NCBI GenBank assembly: GCA_021464415.1
Contig: CM038469.1
Span: 23,269,901-23,333,900, forward strand
Reading direction: 5' to 3'
Length of the DNA stretch: 64,000 nucleotides
DNA from: Lonicera japonica
Lineage: Eukaryota > Streptophyta > Magnoliopsida > Dipsacales > Caprifoliaceae
Numbering within the stretch: position 1 is the first letter of the stretch; every line of letters starts with the position of its first letter. Below the pieces are notes generated by a model. It saw nothing but the letters and a program-made list of their open reading frames with translations, did no database searches and was not told the origin of the DNA. Below are positions 35,168-47,571 of this stretch, in pieces. The position numbers and the translations under genes were made by a program.

Positions 35168-35180
35168 GCATCTGATACCA
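35168..35180 (-). other. Primer-binding site (element 2)
   Basis: Minus-strand TGGTATCAGATGC lies four bases from the LTR end. It matches initiator Met-tRNA over its first ten bases. Confidence 0.85.
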
Positions 35181-35184
35181 ACTT

Positions 35185-37230
35185 TGTAACGCCCCGAATC
35201 CCACACCCCGGGGTAGCGGGGACGCTGCGGTATCCACCTATATGGCGGATATAAATTTGGATAATGGACGCACATAAGACCAACTAAAATTTCTTAAATA
35301 TAAATCTGAAAATTATGACGCACTTATACGATACAAACTGTAGAATAAATCACAAACCATTATCAAACTCATTAAATATAAATAAAAGTCATATATATAC
35401 ATAAAACCATAAGTTCTCCACAAAATATTATTCACTAATATTACATAACCACAACATATTATTAATAAAACTCAAAAGAAACAAACCAAAGTCTTCTACA
35501 TGAAGACTACACAAGGTCTAGTTGGTATCAAGGATCTACTCTATCGCATGCAACCTCATCTTTTTCCCCTTTCCCTTGTCATCTACTACACGATCAAATT
35601 GTGTACCTGTGGAGGAAAACGTGAGCTAAAAAGCCCAATGAAAACAAGAGTGCAAAATGAAACTAGTAATTGAACTATTAAAATTGTAAACAGGCCTAAT
35701 AAATGAGGCTCCAAAGTATAATGGAATTTAACAAAGAAAATAATCACACCTCATTAAACTCATATAAGAATCATAAACAATCTTGGCACTTTGTTAAAGA
35801 ATATATAAATCATAAAGTTGACACATTTAATTTTATTGTGTTGAGGATAAGTAACCGAATATAAATTTCGGATAAACTAGTAACACATACATAATGAATG
35901 GTTACTCCGTAAATGCTAATGTGGTGGTCCCTATTCCGGGGGCTCCTCACCCCGTGGCGGTGGCACCTCTTCCTTGCTTTCGTGCACGGTTTCCGGTCTT
36001 TCCATTCGAGGGGCTCTCCGTCCCAACTTACAAACCAACCACAAATACAAGCACAAGTACAATATCCATACAATACACAATTTACATTAAATGTGTCTTT
36101 AAACCAAGTTTAAGTACCAACACTAAAGTAAATTCCATAAATAACTTTTAAAGTAAACTTATTCAATTATACCAATAATTTATGGGCAAGGTATACTATG
36201 ACGAATTCACTGTTCATCATCAAAACTTGACTTTAAAACCCATATAACAATCAAACTTGCAAATTCATATATCAAATATCATCATCACAATTTCATAGTT
36301 CAATTAATAGCAATTTAGAAAATCATGTCTTCTCTAAAATAGCAAATCTAAGGTTCATATTGATATAACTCAAAATTAACAATCTAAAGTATAAAACATG
36401 GAAATTAGAGTAGAGAAGAGAAGTTTACTCATGTTTCCACCTCAAATAAAGGATTGATGAAGAATTGAAGTAGTTGAGTATGAAGAACTTGAAGGATCCT
36501 TGGATGAATTGAATGGTTCAAAGGAGGAGGATGATGAAATCTTGTTGATGATGTTGCTATCTTGTGATTTCTAGTAATAGAATGGATTTAGTGGTTTAAT
36601 TTGTGATGAATCAAGGTTTTAAGATGAGGAAAATAGAGAGAAGTGCTCTGATTTCGTGGGTTTAGAGCAGAAGAAAAATAAGAAGTGTGTAGAAGAGAAG
36701 AGTATAAGTGGAATAAAAGAAAAATCACCAAAATGCCCCTGTTTTCGCGTCACTGTGCGTGACTAGTAGCTTCGGAGCTAATTTTAGGCTAATAAATGTC
36801 CAACCTGGAAAATTTTCAGTAGGAAGAAGTTTTAGCTCTTCGAGTCTTCTTTCTAACGATATAAAGAACGCCAAAATTGGAGTTCTAGGAGAAAAGATAT
36901 GATCGAAATGGTAACACTGCACAATTGTCTAAAATATTTTTATTTCTCTATAATTTGTAAGCTAAACATGTAGGTATCTAGAAAAGGTTAAATGTATCCG
37001 AACAAGGACTAAGATAAATAAAATAAAATAAATTACAACAAAGAGTGTAAAAAGTGGGGACATGGTAATCAAACCCGAACATAATTATCAATAAATATAA
37101 TCTCAAATCATATCCAACTAATGAAATTTGTATGGTAAATATCAAAAAAAATAAAAAATTAAACTCATATAAAGGTATAAAACACGAATGCTCATGCTCA
37201 AATGCAAATGAAAATGATACGGGTATTACA
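35185..37230 (-). repeat. 5' LTR of element 2
   Basis: TGTAACGCCCCGAATCCC to GGGTATTACA, direct repeat of 26963-29005. Core motif at 36822-36904. Confidence 0.95.
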
Positions 37231-38350
37231 AGTATTAGAAATCTCATGATTTAAATGAATAAAAATTAGATAGTGAATCCTTACAATGAAACGAAACGAA
37301 GTTTATGGACTAAATTCATTAACTAATCGATTATCACATAAGTAAGATAATATGGAGTCTAAATATCACATGAAGTGTATGAAGCACTCAAAATATCATT
37401 AAGTAAATCAAAGACTATCATAACAAATTTATGTATCATCTATGGATTTTCAAGAACTCTAAATAATCTTTAAAGAGAGATAAAAGATCCATAAATGGAT
37501 AAAAGTAGCTACAAGCTTTCTAGAACTATACAAGTGTATAATACTATCATTTATACATAAGAACCAAACAAACAAGGCATATGAAGTATAATCATTAAAT
37601 AAAAATACCTAAAAAGCTTGTAGAATGAAAGACTTAAAAGGGAATAAGATTTAGAATTATTTATCAAACTTTAAACATGAAATGAGAAATTAATTAAAGA
37701 AAATTATGTTGCAATTAACTTCCATAACCTTAGTAAAAGACTACTCCATAATAATCGAGACAAGAATTATAAAAGAAGTATTCATTTCGTTAAATAAAAG
37801 TGAACTTACAAGAGGATGAAAGAAATTACAAAGTATTGAGCTCTCATTTCTCTCTTGTTCTTGTTAGAAAACTAGATATCTTAGGCTCTAAGTTACAAAT
37901 TATAGTATATAATATGAGATTGCAAAATATCTAACACAAATATCTAATAAAACTTGAACCTAAAAAAATAGCCCAAAGTGGGTGTGAAAAGGCCAAAAGA
38001 CAAGGCCATGATTGATCACTGCATGATCGACTACCTAGGCAAAACTTCCATGATCGATCATGGAATACCCATGATCAATCATGGAATAGGGATTTCTTCA
38101 ATTTTAGCATTTGGTCTCCTCAAATCTTGCTTTCGATCAATCAAATAGAGGCTATTGCATCCCAAACCTACTAACACATTTAATACTACAAAAATACACA
38201 AACTTGAGTCATATTAGATATGCAACATGCTAAGGCACTAATCATAAGATAAGTTGCATTCCTGGGAAAATTATCTCAATAAACGCATTAAGCAACTCCA
38301 GGGAAGAGTGTATACATGACAATATTATGCATTTATATCACTAATTGACA
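37231..38350 (-). repeat. Older LTR, copy 1, right part
   Basis: Continues the unit broken at 26962. It shares ordered blocks with 39060-40032 and 41845-41998 (TCTAAATATCACATGAAGTG / TCTAAAACATCACATAAAGT; ATGCTA.GGCACTAATC; GCATTTAT.TCACTA). Around 38008-38090 it has several copies of a palindromic TGATCGATCA-type motif. Confidence 0.6.
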
Positions 38351-40032
38351 CTACGAAAGTATCGCGTTCAATAACCCAAGTGCAAGTTTGTCAAGTTCTG
38401 ATACAACTCGGTAAGTCCAACTGTTGAACCACAAGGATAGTTAGAAAGATGTGCGACGAATCACAGATTAATGGATTTTTCTTCTATGTAAAGTGGTTTG
38501 ATTTTAGAATAGTAAATGTAAATTAGAAGTTAATGTCATTAACAAAGTTCGAGAATGGGCAATCCAAATCGATTTGCTAGCAAAATTAAGTGAGGATGAT
38601 CCCATACATACCTTTGAAATGAGATTCCTAAATGGATAGCGCATTACACTTCTCTAAAGCAGGAGTGCAAACCAAAAGCAACACATTCCCTTATAATGCC
38701 ATACTAAGAGAGAGTGTGTAATCAATACTCAACCGGGCATGAATTTTTAATTCTTATATAGTAGCAAAAGGTGCGAAGAAAGTGCAACTAATTCCCGTAT
38801 AATGCTAAAACAAGATATTGATAAGAAATTCACTAAATAAAATATATAACATTAAGTAAGCATCTGAAAACTCATAGTTAGTTTTCCTTCTAGGCAATTG
38901 ACTTGTGTGAGATAATGGTAAACTAAAAAGTCAACTCAAGAATCTTAATAGTACCTTTGTCTAAGCTTAGGAAGTCGAGTTGGAGACAAAGTCAACCGAT
39001 TTAGACTTGTTTGATAAATATATAATGAATCATTGATTAGTGGCGTGGTGTTGTTTATGACATAAACTTAAACATCCTCCTTGGTCACACCTTATGCAAG
39101 AAGATAATTAGTCTAAAACATCACATAAAGTGTGTAAAACAATCATCATATAATTAAGAATATCAAGGATTAGATTCCCAAATTTATGGTTATCTATAAA
39201 AGTTAAGAACTCAATATACTTGATATAAAGAGGCAAATCTTTCATAAATGGGATGAACACAACCTTTCAAGCAATATGCAAGTGCATCATCTCCCCATTT
39301 ATGCTTAAGAATTGAACTAATATACTAGGTATATAAAGTCAGATTATCATATGGGGATATTTTGTAAAATTGTGAAAAAGGTTGATTAAATGGAGAAGAA
39401 GAAGGATTCCTAAATATTTAATAACACTAACCAAGAAATATGATTAAACTTACACAATAATCATCTTGCAACTTCATCCTTGGCCTTAGCAGATAATTTA
39501 CTTCATAATAGATGTAGAAACAAATTATGGAAATGAACGAAATTACCTTTAATCTGAAAATTTGCGAAGCTTAAAAACAAATGAAAATGAGTACATGAGG
39601 GGTCTCTCACTTTAATCTAAGCTTTTAAACTAAGAGAAATTAACCCTTAAACAAGTGGGTAATGCTATGCATTTTACAAAATATCTCCCTTGAGATTGAG
39701 AATAAATTGCTAAAACTATCTCCTAAAACCAACCAACAATGGAAAGGATGAAAGTAACATAAAGTAGAAAAACAGGGAGCTAGATCGATCATGGGGTCTT
39801 GGTGTGGGGATATAATTTGTTTACCCATGACCGATCTTGGGGAAGGCTTGATTGATCTCAAAAGTATTCTTCCATCACCTAGTTCGATCTAGGGATAGGC
39901 TAGATTGATCTAGCCCCTTGACTTTTGCTAACTTTCAACCTTAAAAGTCCATTTTTGCTTATCTGATCATTATTTTCTTGTCAACTGTAGTACCCGAGAT
40001 CTAAAGGCACAAAATAACCAAAAAATGTGCCT
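38346..40032 (-). repeat. Older LTR, copy 2, left part
   Basis: Begins TGACACTACGAAAGTATCG directly at the end of copy 1, head to tail with no space for an internal region. Near the start, in reverse complement, it has CTATCCTTGTGGTTCAACAG, a block common near LTR 3' ends. Interrupted at 40032 by a solo LTR. Confidence 0.6.
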
Positions 40033-41844
40033 GTGACGCCTCAAATCCTGTTATGAGATTTTCACCTCCAGGACCTGGTTAATCACGGATGCCGTGCGCG
40101 ACGGCGGGTTTAAAATATAAAAATCACGACTTTTAAAAACTTTTCTTAAAAAAAATGTCCCGTTTTACAAAATCTCAGTATGCGGAGTTTATTTAAATAA
40201 AAACCAAACCTGTGAGGTTTACAAAGCACATTCACACAAACACAATCACATCCAACTCCACATATATATAAAAACCATTTATACAAATCTATAATCCATT
40301 ACCCAAAATAGTTGTAAAATCCATACATAATTATAAAGAGTTTAACACAACAAAAGATTATACAATCAAGTCCTTGGTTCAAGGACTACAAAAATTATCA
40401 GTCATCAGAGGCTACTAGACTCGTAGACCACGCGCCAATCCCCAATGCTTAACTTGCAAAACTGTTTAGAAAATGGAGTGAGCCAAATTCAGGCTCAGTG
40501 GAAACTATATAGTTTTTATATAAAAAATAGTTGTTTTACGTTAATGCAGTAGTTTGAAAACCATGCAGTGGAATGCAATTCACACACCCGTGCGTGCAAA
40601 TTCCACTAGGAATCCTATCCTAGTCACCATGAAGCTGACTATTCGATCAACCTATTCCACCCCTAGACTTCCTATGGAATGCCCTAAGTTAATTCTCACA
40701 TTACTAGGGAATCGTGGATATAAACCTACTTGAATTCGCTCTCAAGTGTAACTCAAGGCTATCCTATACTATTCGGTATCTATACCGTAAGTTGTGACAT
40801 TTGGCCAAGTATTTATTACTTTCTCTTTAGTTATAGTATGTTATGGATTTCATACTTGGCCACCTACAAGGCTTTATCACTATTTCATCCTCGCAACCAA
40901 ACCACGTACACACACTCGTATACCATGTTTCTATGGCCATTAGCTATTAATAATTTCCACTTTATATGTTAGTGCATTATGAGTGGCCAACGCTTTCTTA
41001 TGTATATTATGTTCATTACGATAGAGTCTCCATCGTTCTTAATAAAGTACACTCAGCCGAGGTAATATATAATCAACCATGCCATACAAGATATGATACA
41101 ATATAATAATAATGATAATATAAGCAATACACATCCACAACACATCTATCCGTATCATATCTCTAGTATAGTGCCTCAAATCTTGGATAAGGGATGAGAG
41201 ATGTGTAAAATCTCTTGTCTCTCTCTCTCTTTAGAGCTTTCTGACTCTCTCTCAGTCCCCTAGATGTTGAGTGCTCAAAAATGGGGTTGTTGGGGTGTTA
41301 AATGGCTTAAAAACGGGTTAAATACACTTAAAACCGACATTCAGGTGAACCATGATCGATCATGGGTCCCCCATGATCGATCATGAACCCTTCTGGAACT
41401 CTGGAGGATCATGATCAATCATGGCCTTCCATGATCTATCATGGAAGTCACTGTAGAAGCAAATGACTTTCTGAGCCCAAAACGGACCTCGAAACGGTTG
41501 AATCTCGACTCGGCCCAAACATGAAAGTTGTAGATGGAAAATAAATGAAGACGTGGACGAAAATGGTGAGTCATTTAGACATCGTATGAAGAAGTTATGA
41601 CCTCTCAAAGTTGGTCAAAAATCGACAGATAAAGAAAAGTCGAAACATGAAATTATCGCTTCGGTTTCTATCCGAACCACTGGAATGACTAAACGAACAC
41701 TCACATGAGTGTAAGGAGGCTAATATGACCAATACAGAGTACTAGAACATTATGAGGCTCTCTGAATCAAAATTTCACCACCCGAAATAAAATGAGCGGA
41801 CGAATGAAGGTGACTACGAAGAAACGAAAGAATGAGGCGTTATA
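40033..41844 (-). mobile_element. Solo LTR with perfect duplication
   Basis: TGTGACGCCTCAAATCCTG at the left; GAGGCGTTATA at the right (a TA in place of the expected CA). Flanked by GTGCC on both sides (40028-40032 and 41845-41849). 1812 bp, same family as 56793-57993 (shared TTTTCACCT, CACGG.TGCCGT start). Core motif at 41521-41602, next to CCATGATCGATCATGG palindromes at 41350-41385. Reading frames inside are not genes. Confidence 0.9.
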
Positions 41845-41998
41845 GTGCCTTTCTAAGCAATGTTAAATACAAAACATGCTATGGGACTAATCGTACAATA
41901 AGATGGTAAAACATGAAAGTTAGTGAAGTAAATGTGTCAAACGACTCCGAAAAATAGCATATGAATTACTATACTACGCATTTATCACTAGCTTAACA
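41845..41998 (-). repeat. Older LTR, copy 2, right end
   Basis: ATGCTATGGGACTAATCGTA and CGCATTTATCACTAGC match the end of copy 1 (38228-38345). The unit ends about 41998 (CTTAACA), followed by ATAAC; the far left flank of copy 1 is CTAAC, so both copies may belong to a single old insertion. Confidence 0.55.
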
Positions 41999-42954
41999 AT
42001 AACTTAACAAAAATTACCATGAATACCTAAAGTAGTAAAAGAAGTACCTGATACAAGGGCCACAAAGAACATTACAAAATAAGCTTATTTTTAAGAACTT
42101 TGTCATATTCGATAATGTAAAAAGGAGACATAAAACTAAGAAAAGCAATGCTATACTTACTGGGTATTGTTACCGCCTATTCTTACTAACATGCATTAAA
42201 TGGGTTGTACCTAAACACGGAAAGCGCACGTGCAAGACATGTATAGAGTTATTTTTGGTATTTCTGAATCAATCTTCGACTTCCATTATTCTCCACTTGA
42301 TGCCCTCACCCTAATGAATGGCCTTGCTTCACTAATTTTTCTAATCGAAACCTCGAACATCTCCAATGCCTTCATAACAATAAAACAGATAGAATTGAGA
42401 GAAGGCGTTGACATAAGTTGAAGTTTTAATGGATTCTCCAATAGTATCTTACATGGATATTAATATATAACATAAATTCCTGCCATTTTTAGTTAAGTTT
42501 AAACCAACGAAAAAAAAATGAATTATATGGTATAACACAAAGAGGAGTGAATGACCTTAGAAAAACAAAAAGGGACTATATATATTTGCCTCCAAAACCA
42601 TAGAACCCCAAACTCAACCCCAAATCATTGTTTTTCCTCTTCACCTTCCGGTGAAAATTCACTCTCACCGTCAAAATTAAAAGGTGTAGAAACATTAAAT
42701 TGGCCATTTTCAGGGCGCAAATTCGGAGTCGATAGATGGGATGAATTGAAAGAAGCATTCTTAGGATTCAATTTGAATTAGAGTGTTTTTTGAGTGTGAA
42801 CACCCCAATCCACAACTCTCGTGTGAATTTAGTTTTCATACAAAATGAACATTCTACATCAAGTCTTAAATCATCATGCATATAGAAGACTATTAGGAAA
42901 GACTTGAATTTGGTTTGAGGATTCAACATCCCCGAATTTGTTGGGAATCTACCA
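41999..42954. other. Stretch without recognised genes
   Basis: Short open frames on both strands at 42551-42781 overlap each other and have no recognisable domain. No repeat boundary recognised. Confidence 0.35.
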
Positions 42955-43870
42955 TGACTCATGTTGCCATGTTGCTTGCTAGGATGAGGATCGACCAGCC
43001 GTAAGCCTTAGTCGATGCCTCAACCGTACGCCCCAGCAGCAGGCCGTAGTCGTACCCCCTGTGGCTAGCCTCTTTTAAAGTGTTTTTTGGCGAAAATTTC
43101 TCTATAAATAGGACCATTGGGGTCTCATTAGATCATCAACACTCAAGAGAGTTTAGAGAGAGAAAATTCTATCAAAATCAATATGGAGAGTTTTAGAGAG
43201 AGAAAGGGGCTAGAGAGAAAAGGTTCTAGAGATAGAAACCTCTAGAAAGAGAAAAGAGCAAACGAAGTAATTAAGGCAAGAAACATTTATTCTTTTCAAG
43301 CGCATTAGGAATGCATTTCTATAACCCTTCTGAATTTAAATGGTGCATTTCAATTACAAGTTTTAATACAAAAAATCATATAGCTTGCAAAGTAATTCAC
43401 TGTTTTTAAAACAAGTCCTTTATAAGTTTTACAAGAAAACTAAAATTCGTTTTGACAAGTTTTCAAAACAAAACCAAACGCAAAAATAGTTTTCAAACAA
43501 ATGGAACTACGAGACACTGATTTCATTCTAAGATGAATATGTAGGCGCTCGTAAAGCTTGAGTCTGATTTCATAAATACAATCTTCAACCAAATTTATTC
43601 GAAAGGACTATTTTGAAAATTATTCAAACTATTTGTAAGATATCTTAAGTAGGAATTGAATACATAATCCATTAACGAGACCGAAAGGGCGAATTGGGTG
43701 CCTAACACCTTCTCAATTCGTAACGTAGTTCTCGAACCCTAGAAAATCAAGTTATCAAATAAATCTATGGTTTCAAACGTATGAAAGATAGTTCATTTTC
43801 GGATTGTCTTTTATACAATCTTTTGTTTGTTTTCTTGTAAAACAAACTGGCAACTCTAAAAACACGTTCT
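42955..43870 (+). repeat. LTR relic with promoter
   Basis: A TATA box (CTCTATAAATAGGACC, about 43100) is followed by an AGAGAG-rich leader, and the right part carries GAATTGGGTGCCTAACACCT and CTGGCAACTCTAAAAACACG, blocks usual near the 3' end of large plant gypsy LTRs. No coding region adjoins it. Confidence 0.45.
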
Positions 43871-44434
43871 CCCTCAAAACAAAAATAAGAGATTTTGGGC
43901 AAAGATTTAGATTCTCACAATGAGATACGCTAATTCAAATCAAATTCGAAGGACCCAATAGAAAGCCACACTCATCAGTGGCGTTACTAGTGGCGCAATT
44001 TCAACAGCCAGTGAAATTGTTGGTAGTGAAGAATTTGACGAAGGAATTTGGTGTTAGAAGGTGTGATTTTTTCTAGGTAAGAATTAATGGGTTTTTATTA
44101 TTATTTTTTAATATGGATTTTGGATTTTGGTTTCTATGGTTTGTATCATGTTGTTTTTATTTGATCTTGAGAGGTGAAGAATAAAATGACTGAAGTGGAG
44201 ACCATCTCATCAATGCCATTGATGTCCGACGTTAGAGCGACGTGAAATTCAAGCTTGTCCTACCACTTGTACATAACATTCAACAAATGAAATGCACACA
44301 TAAAGCATGAATACAATTCTCCAGTTCAAATATATTTAAACTTAGCATTAAACACCCGCTAAATGTAATGATGTATGATGCACACTAATCATGCTTAATT
44401 ATGTAAATGAAATATGTTTAAGGTTTGGGGTGTC
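43871..44434. other. Unassigned sequence ending in an LTR-like terminus
   Basis: Ends in GGTTTGGGGTGTCACA (44434), which looks like an LTR end. The rest was not recognised. Confidence 0.3.
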
Positions 44435-47021
44435 ACATGCATCCTCATCGCGTGTACCTGTAGATGAAAAACATGTATGGGGAAGGACACCGTATATAGA
44501 GGATAAAAGACTACCACAGAGATATATTAACAATAACAACGACTGCACATGTTTGTATCAAATAACATACACGGCATCATACTTGGTTATCTCATGGCTG
44601 CATGCTAAGTACCACTATACTAATCCTTACCTCACCTAACCCATCCCCTCTCAGTAGACATTGCAAACCGGGTTATTGGATCTTGGTTAATCCCGAAAGG
44701 TGTATTTAAACATGTACGTACCAATCAATCATCATGGCACCATAGCCAGCACAAGCACCATCAAAGCCAACAAACATAACATAGAGCCAAAGAATAGGCA
44801 TTACGAGATTAATACAAGAATCAGAATAACAAGGAGTGCTTTAGAGCGTAACGGAATGCATACGAAATACTTTTCATACCTCAATCCATAGAAATCACGC
44901 CATGACCAAAGTTCCGATCAATGGAACTCCGTAAACTCTACCCCGCTTCACTCCTCTTGATCCCTGGGATAATCTTCACTAAAGGAAAATCATGTTCTGG
45001 AAGCGTTCCGGAGGTGAAAATGTAGAGATAAAGTAGAAAGAAGAATGAGAGAAATCTGTCTCTCAACCAGGGGTGACATATATATATAAAGGGAGAAGGA
45101 AGGGTCTGGAACCCTTTAGAATATCACAAATCGACCTAACAACAGGCTATGCATTCTCAGTACGATGTACAGTACTCTAGGCTGGTCGTGGCCTGCTGGC
45201 AATATTATTTATACAACAAAATAGATTCATATCAGAGTCTCTAAATTGTCCCCAATCCCGTTACATCCTTATCCTCACTAGACTCCTAGATACCTATATT
45301 ATTTAAAAAAAAATAGGGTGAGCTATTTGCTCAGTAGGGGGGACAAGGGATATTGTGTTTCAGAAACATAATTAACAATTCGATAATAATTTATACTACA
45401 ACTGTTAATTTAGTTAAATACCATGATTTCATAAAACAATGCATGCTTATGCAAATGTAGGTTACCTCCTTTGTGTCAACCATTATGCTAAGTCACCAGA
45501 ACATTAATAAAGTTGAAACATAACATGATATGGGCCTGCCCACCCGAGATCATAACCGGTACTTGTCAAGAGATATTAAAGTTGAACTGAATCACAAATT
45601 ATAACAATAACAGTGGGCTCGACCCCTTGAAAAAATAATTCGCATATGATCAAAACATGGTCTTTCCGTCTCGGGTGAATATCAACAGATGATAAATAAC
45701 TGGACCACAGTCCGACAATATCACATCTATAGAACACTGTCACAACAACTGAGTTATTAGTGTCTTGTCATTGTCTACATTTTCAGACTTTTCACCGCTG
45801 GCTCTAAATAGCTAACAATTTGTTGCTCCTCCACATGTGTAGGGATTTTTAACCCAAGAGCACCAGGCCCTACTTATTTTCATACCGGTAAGCACTAACC
45901 ATGTTCATTCCATTCACAGATGGAAGGCCATAGTAGATACAAATAATCGTGGGAAACACTCCGCCGTATAACATAGTTGAGAATATATCTCACATAAATG
46001 ACGAGTTCCCGAGAATAATAATCAACAATTCCAGAAATGCCGATATAAGCATAGAAAGCTCTTCATCGTCATAGATATGAGATATTAGCCTCCCAAGAAA
46101 TAGATAACATGCCATATGCCATGAGAGTAGTATGAGCTTGTCAAGAATATCGCCAAGAATGCCGAGTTGACACAATAATAATGTATAACATGCAATTCAT
46201 GCTTCAAATGAAACTAGAAAGAACTTATGCCATACAAACCTTATTAAACATCGGTCCTTGTCCCTAGGTGTATACAAGAATCATTTATTAATTCATTTTC
46301 ATCAAACCATCAACTATACACCTGAAGGACATCCCATAGACAAATACTATGTGAATATCGAGTTTAGATGGCATATCTTGCTTCAGTTCATTGAATTATA
46401 GTTCAAACATGCATAACTCATGAATATAAAATAATTCAATTTTTATATTAAACATACATGTGTAAAAACATTCATCTCTCATTGGATAAAATCATATTAT
46501 CGAGTTTAAAAACATTTAAACCCTTACCTCAAATATTTAAGCTCAAAAGAAAGGAGAAGAGTGATAATCGGAAACCCGTCCGATGAAATCTCGAAATTCC
46601 TATGTCACCTTGTTCCCCTCGACTAGTAGAATGAGTTTCCCTAAGGCCGAATCAGAATCTGGAATCACGATATTAGTGTAAATCTAGAGAGATGTTTGTA
46701 GGGGAGAAAGAGCTCTCAAAGATGGTGGCTTTTGGGTGAGAAATGACCAAAGAAGGCTCTAGAGCTCTTTTAAAACTTTTAAACCGATATAGAAATAGGT
46801 GCCTCTTGGCCCCAACAGGCGCCTATTGGACAGGTAACAGGCGTTTGTTTTCTATAAACAGGCTTTTGTCCAACACCGAACCTAAAATGCCACAAGCCTA
46901 ACCCCCAACAATCGCCTTTTTTCCATAAACTGACTCATGTTTTTTATAAACAGACTCTTGTTGGGCCAAATTCTGCAAAATGAGCTAAAAATACTAGAAA
47001 ATAAGGACACGGGGTGTTACA
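44435..47021 (-). repeat. Degenerate minus-strand LTR relics
   Basis: The right end GGACACGGGGTGTTACA (to 47021) is the mirror of a TGTAACACCCC LTR start. Near 45317 GGTGAGCTATTTGCTCAGTA matches a block found at the same place in other minus-strand LTRs of this window (27399, 40480, 57390). Parts at 44880-45090 look like another LTR end with a TATATATATAAAGGG promoter-like string. Internal boundaries are unclear, so at least two relics are merged here. Confidence 0.45.
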
Positions 47022-47571
47022 CTTATTATCTTAAAATCTCTCTTTCAAGCATCAACACTCAACCCCTTAGACAACACTCCACTCCTCAGACAATTTTTCA
47101 CCATTTTACCCTCACACACTCCATCCCCATCACCCTATTGCCTACTTTTTTACTACACTTCTCTTTTATTTCTCACATATATTCATTCATTTTGGCTAAT
47201 AGTAAAAGGAGAGCTTGGAGGTAGAAAGAAAAAATAGAGGAAATATTTAAGGGTGGTGATGTTGATACCCCCAATATCCATTGGTAACACTCCCACCCAA
47301 AAAAAAGGTAAATTGTTATTTCCACCCCACTTCATTTAATCTAGTAAAAAAGTTAATTAAGCCTAAACTAATTTTTCACCCACTTGTTTTAATTTAAAAC
47401 AAACGTTAATGAATCTCCCTCCAAAGTTAATCAAACATTTATACCCAAATTAAATTTCCCTCCAAAATTCCTCTCTTCTACCATCTTCAACCAAGTTTAG
47501 CAACAAATTTTGGTTGCACCAAAATAGGCAACAAAACTTTGATCTCCACCATTGATGCAAAAGGGTAAGAT

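Larger units (their letters stand above)
26963..37230 (-). mobile_element. Full-length Ty3/gypsy element 2 (chromovirus/Tekay-like)
   Basis: Two ~2.04-kb LTRs (26963-29005 and 35185-37230), primer site beside the right LTR and polypurine tract beside the left one, so it reads on the minus strand. Between them come gag, protease, RT, RNase H and integrase relics. LTRs are very similar but differ at visible points (e.g. CCTCGGATCCC versus CCCCGAATCCC), so insertion is not recent. A 1.2-kb solo LTR sits inside gag. The 5-bp flanks are ATGTA on the left and AGTAT on the right: related but imperfect, one base apparently lost. Confidence 0.95.
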
